Positions 59,170-64,000 of a stretch of 64,000 nt of DNA are shown here, piece by piece (position 1 is the stretch's first letter; each line of letters opens with the position of its first letter). The position numbers and the translations under genes are program-made. Source of the stretch: Anthonomus grandis grandis (taxonomy: Eukaryota > Arthropoda > Insecta > Coleoptera > Curculionidae); the NCBI RefSeq assembly GCF_022605725.1, contig NC_065548.1, positions 41,037,131-41,101,130 of the forward strand. The letters run 5' to 3'. The notes under the pieces are model-generated. The model was given only the letters and a program-made list of their open reading frames with translations. It had not been told where the DNA came from and made no database searches.

Positions 59170-60232
59170 ATATGTATTAATTACGCCTAATATTCATAAC
59201 GCCATTGCTCTTCCTCATTTACAGTTCTGTTCAACATTATTGTTTAACTTGCCACAGTATAGAATTGACCAACTAGAAAGAATTCAAAATAGGGCTATGA
59301 GATTGATTCTAAATTGTAATCGTTACACGCCTGTTGTCTCTATGTTGGGTGTCCTAAATATGTTGTCTGTACATCAAAGAATTTTGTATAACGTTTATTT
59401 ATTTATTTTTAAATTAAAACATCAGATGCTCCCCGATTATATTTGTAATAAATTAAGAGTTTTTGGAGATATACATAACTATAATACAAGAAATCGTATA
59501 GACTTCATACTAGTCGACAAATGTAACACAACCCAAATGCATAATTCAGTTCTATACAAAGGTTTAATCCTATTTAACAACTTGCCTGCTAACATCAAGA
59601 ATTGTATTACTTTGAATCAGTTCAGAGGGCTCTTGAGAAAATTTATTATGAATAAGTAAAATTGTGTTTGTTATTTTATTATTTTATTTTAATTATGTAG
59701 TTTATTAAGTTTTACAATAGTATGCATTGTTTCCGCTCCAATCATCATCTTGATTATTGGTTTATCTGTTGACTGGGTATTTTTGGGCCAACCGGTATAC
59801 TGGTTACAGCTTCTTGGAACTACCGAAGTATTTCTAAGTGTTACACGGGGGGACCAATGTGTCTAGTCAGCAAGGTCAACCAAGTTCCAAATGTGTGTCA
59901 TCGGCTAATTGCAACCGAACCGACTCGATCAACCTGAGTCGACATTATTTTTATTATTATAAGGCAAACAACAATTAACTATGCTTTTAATAAGTGGGCA
60001 AAGAAATAAGGTTTAAAGTAATGTTTAGGTTAAGTCTAGTTTTAATTTATGGTCTACCTCTGACAGGATATTTCTGGAACCGGGATGCTGTTTCTGGATT
60101 ACCGAGACCATCCATGGACAAACCGGAGTGTCCTGATACAGTTATGGCCAACTTATACTTTTACTCTATTTTTTATTTATATTTTTATTGAATGTAGCTT
60201 TTGCTAAATAAAGATATTATTTATTTAATTAT
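59170..60232 (+). mobile_element. LINE 3' end (ORF2 C-terminus and 3' UTR)
   Basis: Frame open from about 59190: ALPHLQFCSTLLFNLPQYR, then from 59240 RIQNRAMRLILNCNRYTP, LSVHQRILYNVYLFIFKLK and NYNTRNRIDFILV, ending MNK at 59659. This is the C-terminus of a Jockey/CR1-like ORF2 (YCSTLLF, IQNKAMR, YNTR). The last 470 codon-free bases are 3' UTR ending aaataaagat-attatttatttaatt. Its C-terminal reading frame is unbroken for about 155 codons, which suggests a young insertion. Confidence 0.75.
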
Positions 60233-60811
60233 TATATTTTTACTATCCTAAATAATAAATAAACAAAATTTCTATAAAAAGGTCGGTACATTATAAAGTA
60301 TTTTGTTAAATCTAGTGTGTGAATATATTTTTTTTGGTTTTATGATCGATTTTATTTTTTTTTTTAGGGGAGGGGTTAACGTAATCCAAACAATATGCAC
60401 CTTTTTAAAAAACTTAAGAAATTTGCATAATAACATAGTTGAAGTTTTTTTTGTAGGATGAAATGTTAAAAAAATATTTGAAAAAAACTAAAATTTCCAG
60501 CAAAAAAACATACAAATTTGAATATAGCTCCTTTAGTTTTCGAGATATGATAATATTTCTGACCTTTTTCTTTCTACAAGTACTTGTGAATATAATAGTA
60601 AAAAAAGTGAACCGCTAGTATTATTAGTTTTCGAGATACAGCGATTTAAAAATTTTACCCTTTAAAGAGGGGTTGGGGGTGACTGACGCGGGGGTGGGGG
60701 AGGGCAACATCGATTTTCGTAATCAGTTACTTAATACCATCTAACCTATATAGGTTGTTTGCTTTCATCACAGTTTGGCACGCGAAATGCCCTATGCGGC
60801 TCTACTAATTT

Positions 60812-62220
60812 ATAACATCTTAATAAAAAGGAAAAATTTGACTTACAAAGAATATGTGCTAAATACTCTGACGTTTTCGTCCGTCCGAGAAAACGATCCA
60901 TTAACAACCACAAATAAACAGAAAATTCATCTAAAGCCAAATGCGTCCCCTGTATACAAAAAACAGTATAGATTACCATATTCCCAAAAACAAAAAATAG
61001 ATAAACAAATTAATAAAATGTTACAGGATGGTGTTATTGAGGAAGCTAGGTCTGAGTTGTCTTCACCTCTTCTGCTTGTTCCAAAAAAAGTCGATAATAA
61101 CGGGAACAAAAGTTTTAGGGTGGTTATAGATTATAGAGGTTGTAATTCGCAGTTACAGGATGAAAAATGGCCCTTACCCCGTATAACTGATATTCTTGAC
61201 TCCTTATCTGGTGCAACTTATTTTTCACATTTAGATATATCACAAGGCTACCATCAAATAGAACTAGATGAAGCTTGTAAGCCATATATAGCTTTTACAG
61301 TAGGTAAAGGTCAATATCAAATGACTCGTCTTCCTATGGGTCTAAAAATCAGCCCAAGCGCTTTCTCTAAAGCAATGACCATAGCTATGTCTGGATTAAA
61401 TTATGAGAGATGTTTCATTTATTTAGATGACCTTATTGTCTTCGGTAAAAATTTCCATGAGCATAATATCAATTTGGTAAAAGTTCTTCAACGAATGAGA
61501 GAAGTTAATTTAAAACTCAATCCCAATAAATGTGAATTTCTAAAGAAGGAGCTTCTGTATTTAGGTCACATTGTGTCTTCAAAAGGAGTGTTACCCGACC
61601 CTGAAAAAATCAAAGCAGTCCAGGAATATCCAGTGCCAACGGGTGCAAATGAAGCTAGACGATTCGTCGCATTTGCTAACTACTATAGGAAATATATTAA
61701 AAAATTTGCTGAAATTGCTCTACCTTTAAACTGGCTGTCAAGAAAAAATGTTCTATTCAAGTGGACACCTGAGTGTTAGGAATCTTTCGAAGCATTAAAA
61801 ACTGCTTTAATTAGCCCTCCTATCTTGCAGTATCCAAATTTTTCTTCAGATAATATGTTTGTTTTAAAAACTGATGCTTCTGGTCATAGCGTGGGTACGA
61901 TTCTCCCCAATAATGATGATATGCCTATAGCCTATGCGAGTAGGGTATTAAATAAAGCAGAAAAACATAATTCTTCCATTGAAAAAGAGCTATTGGCCAT
62001 AGTTTTTGGTATAAAACATTTTTCGTGTTATTTGTATGGTAGGAAATTTATTATTTATACCGATTATCGTCCTTTAGTTTACCTGTTTGGAATGGCTAAC
62101 CCGTCGAGTAGACTTACAAAATTTAGGTTACTTATAGAAGAATATGATTTTGAAATTAGATATATTAAAGGTAAAAGTAATGTAGCCACTGATCACGGGT
62201 ACAGCTTTCTTGTGATGAAT
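60812..62220 (+). pseudogene. pol: reverse transcriptase and RNase H (Mdg1/412-like Gypsy)
   Basis: After the insertion pol resumes (DLQRICAKYSDVF), shifts frame near 60880, then runs to 61776: SPVYKKQYRLPYSQK, DGVIEEARSELSSPLLLVPK, VVIDYRGCNSQL, FSHLDISQGYHQIELDE (motif A), RLPMGLKISPSAFSK and CFIYLDDLIVFG with the catalytic YLDD codons at 61420-61431, then LGHIVSSKGV and FVAFANYYRKYIKKF (thumb). TAG at 61777 is the only stop before RNase H: FVLKTDASGHSVGTIL, SIEKELLAIVFGIKHF and FIIYTDYRPLVYLFG, ending GKSNVATD before a frameshift near 62200. Catalytic residues are kept. Confidence 0.88.
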
Positions 62221-62228
62221 TAAAAAAT

Positions 62229-63754
62229 ATGTCAAAAACTGTCGAAGGTACAATGTTTGCTATAACAAGACAACAAAGTAAAAATATAAATAATGCTGAG
62301 GATGAGGCCGATTTTAATAGTTCTGTAAACGACAGGCTTGATCACCCTGGAGTTGTGGAATTATTAAAGCGTCCAAAAGACTCATATGAATTAAGCTCTA
62401 TATTACATAAAAGTTATGAAGATTTTGAAAGGCATGGAAAAATTGATTTTGAGCTAGGCGATTTTATTATTAATGAAAAACAAAAAACAATTTTTGTAAA
62501 GAAGAATTGCACTTTAGATTCTCGATCGGCTCTCGTACAAAGTACATCGTTGAGAGATCTTGATAAGATATGCAAAAAATATGGAATTCCGGAATTAGTT
62601 GTTATAAAAAATAAAGAAAATGCGCAATTAATAAACGATTTAACAGACAATATAATAGAAATAAAGAAAATAGGTTTTAAAATATGTATAATAAAGGACG
62701 TCCAAAAAATTACCGATTTAGAAACTAAAAAAATTATTATGAATGACTTTCACATTCTGCCAACCGGAGGTCACACGGGAATGAACAGAATGTATAATAA
62801 TATAAAAAAATATTACTTTTGGTCTAATTTGCAAAAGGATGTTGAAGAATTTGTTACATGTTGTGACAGCTGTCAACGTTGTTAACATTCTAGGCCTAAT
62901 ATTCAACCAATGTCTATCACAACAACTGCGTCATCAGCATTCCAAAATATTTATTTAGATATTGTAGGACCATTAAACGAGGATCACGAGGGTAATAAAT
63001 ATATTTTAACAATTCAATGTGAACTTTCAAAGTTTTTAGAGTGCTATCCTCTAAAAACTAAGGAATCTACAACCTTAGCTCGAAGTTTTGTTAATAATTT
63101 TATTTTACGTTATGGTATTCCAAAATGTATAATTTCAGATCAAGGTACTGAATTTATATGTTCAACTCTAAAAGAAACATGTAAAATTCTAAAAATTAAG
63201 CAGCTGTCTTCAACAGCTTATCATCACGAAACTCTGGGATCTCTAGAAAACTCTCATAAGCATCTTAATGCTTATCTTAGAATACAAATAGGAAATAATT
63301 CAGAGTCTTGGAGTTCATGGCTTCAATTCTGGTGTTTTTCTTATAATAACAGTGTACACACTGAAACAAGATACACCCCGTACGAATTAGTTTTTGGAAA
63401 GACATATAATTTACCATCAAATATTGTTAACAAAATTGACCCGCTTTATAAATTTGACGATTACCCTCTTGAATTAAAATACCGATTACAAAATGCTTGG
63501 TCCGATGCTAAAAATAATTTAGTGCATTCAAAAGAAAAACGAAAGACTTATTTCGATAAGAAAACAAAACTTATAAACTTTAAAGTAGGAGACAAAATTT
63601 TACTTAAAAATAATTCTGGGAATAATAAAAAAATACAATTTTTAATGGCCCATATATTGTAATGGAAGAAAAGTCTCCCAATGTGTTAATTAAGATAGGT
63701 AATAGGTTAGTAGAGGTTCACAAAAATAGAACAAAATTGTATTATGATAAGTAG
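62229..63754 (+). pseudogene. pol: integrase (Mdg1/412-like Gypsy)
   Basis: Frame open from 62229 (FAITRQQSK linker, DHPGVVELLKRPKDS) to the HHCC zinc module GGHTGMNRMYNNIKKYYFW and CCDSCQRC, then TAA at 62883. The same frame continues: FQNIYLDIVGPLNED (first Asp), IPKCIISDQGTEFICS (second Asp), LGSLENSHKHLN (Glu), then NSVHTETRYTPYELVFGK and the C-terminal NFKVGDKILLKNN. A frameshift near 63640 leads to NGPYIVMEEKSPNVLIKI and the stop at 63752-63754. The DDE triad is complete. Confidence 0.88.
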
Positions 63755-63795
63755 GTTTAATTTTTTTTTGTTGTTTTTTTAATTTTCGTAGGATG

Positions 63796-64000
63796 TGTAG
63801 TAAGTATAAGTATAGTAATAAAAGTATTAAGTTATGTATTATATTTAGAATAAAACAAATGTAATTATTCCTTATTTTTTTATCATATGGTAGGTACTTA
63901 CATTCTTTGATATGTTATTATATTTATAGATTAGTCAATATCCTAGTAAGGGTTCATGCCAGTTCACGCGCTATGTATGTCAACCAATTTGGTAATATGC
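63796..64000 (+). repeat. 3' LTR of Mdg1/412-like Gypsy element (first 205 bases)
   Basis: Direct copy of 54927-55131, cut off by the window end. About ten substitutions, no large indels. Confidence 0.88.

Larger units (their letters stand above)
57715..60806. mobile_element. inverted-repeat DNA transposon inserted in Gypsy pol, family not identified
   Basis: Tips agtagagccgcatagggc (left, from 57715) and the reverse complement (right, to 60806) continue as inverted arms of some 180-200 bases (shared gtgccaaac, ttactgattac, gttgccct, ccacccccgcgtc). AATTT stands on both sides (57710-57714, 60807-60811), a 5-bp target duplication. Taking the element and one copy out restores the pol sequence across the site. 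Inner parts contain imperfect repeats of the type atatctcgaaaactaa. It contains a gene remnant (58560-58920) and a LINE 3' end (59170-60232). No catalytic core was recognised, so I cannot name its superfamily. Confidence 0.7.
54927..64000 (+). mobile_element. Mdg1/412-like Gypsy LTR retrotransposon, cut by the window end
   Basis: The 5' LTR (54927-55292) has a direct copy starting at 63796 and running off the window. Between them are a small membrane-protein ORF, gag, protease, RT, RNase H and integrase in Gypsy order. Over the roughly 205 shared LTR bases I count about ten differences, so it is younger than the other LTR elements here. A separate inverted-repeat element (57715-60806) splits pol. 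Without it the element would be about 6.1 kb plus the missing LTR part. Confidence 0.88.

Noticed and set aside
1..64000. tRNA, rRNA or CRISPR-like arrays
   Set aside because: None recognised on either strand; repeats seen are transposon LTRs, TIRs and AT-rich low-complexity runs.

Overview
The window is animal nuclear DNA, very AT-rich, with GT-AG introns, polyadenylation signals and a dense, nested load of decayed transposable elements. The transposon mix (DD41D mariners, a DD82E IS630/Tc1-mariner element, Mdg1/412-like, other Gypsy and BEL/Pao LTR elements, a DIRS-like element, R1/Jockey-like LINEs) together with an insect-type beaten path gene points to an insect. I favour a beetle, but the sequence does not prove the order. 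I see no bacterial genes, CRISPR array, rRNA or tRNA.

The only host gene I can support is on the + strand: four exons of a beaten path (beat) family immunoglobulin protein at 312-447, 10444-10577, 30275-30503 and 33880-33974. All reading phases fit, and the last exon carries a hydrophobic C-terminal tail and a stop. Exons for the signal peptide and the start of the first Ig domain lie upstream of the window. Introns 1 and 2 (about 10 and 19.7 kb) are long because they are filled with transposons.

Intron 1 (448-10443) holds a DIRS-like remnant, a Gypsy RT scrap, a mariner remnant, a LINE 3' fragment with a local inverted duplication, and a nearly complete DD82E transposon (7860-9947). Intron 2 (10578-30274) holds a DD41D mariner (12015-13998) inside a LINE, four more LINE fragments, and a three-layer nest at 24200-29545: an LTR-like 2.6-kb non-coding insertion, inside a DD41D mariner, inside an older mariner. 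A hammerhead-ribozyme-like motif lies at 30091-30152, just before exon 3.

Downstream of the gene (33975-64000) there is no recognisable host gene. In order: an internally deleted BEL/Pao element with both LTRs, primer site and near-identical target duplications (35973-38771); a Tc1 DD34E element (41210-42763); a Gypsy element on the minus strand (43335-49392) inserted in an inverted-repeat element and itself carrying a LINE, which carries a mariner deletion derivative; a second minus-strand Gypsy lacking its RT (51200-53885); and a + strand Mdg1/412-like Gypsy (54927 to beyond 64000) with gag, protease, RT, RNase H and integrase largely legible. Its pol is split by a 3.1-kb inverted-repeat element (57715-60806) that contains a cysteine-rich gene remnant and a LINE 3' end.

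All transposon genes seen carry at least one stop or frameshift, so none is expected to be active as read here.
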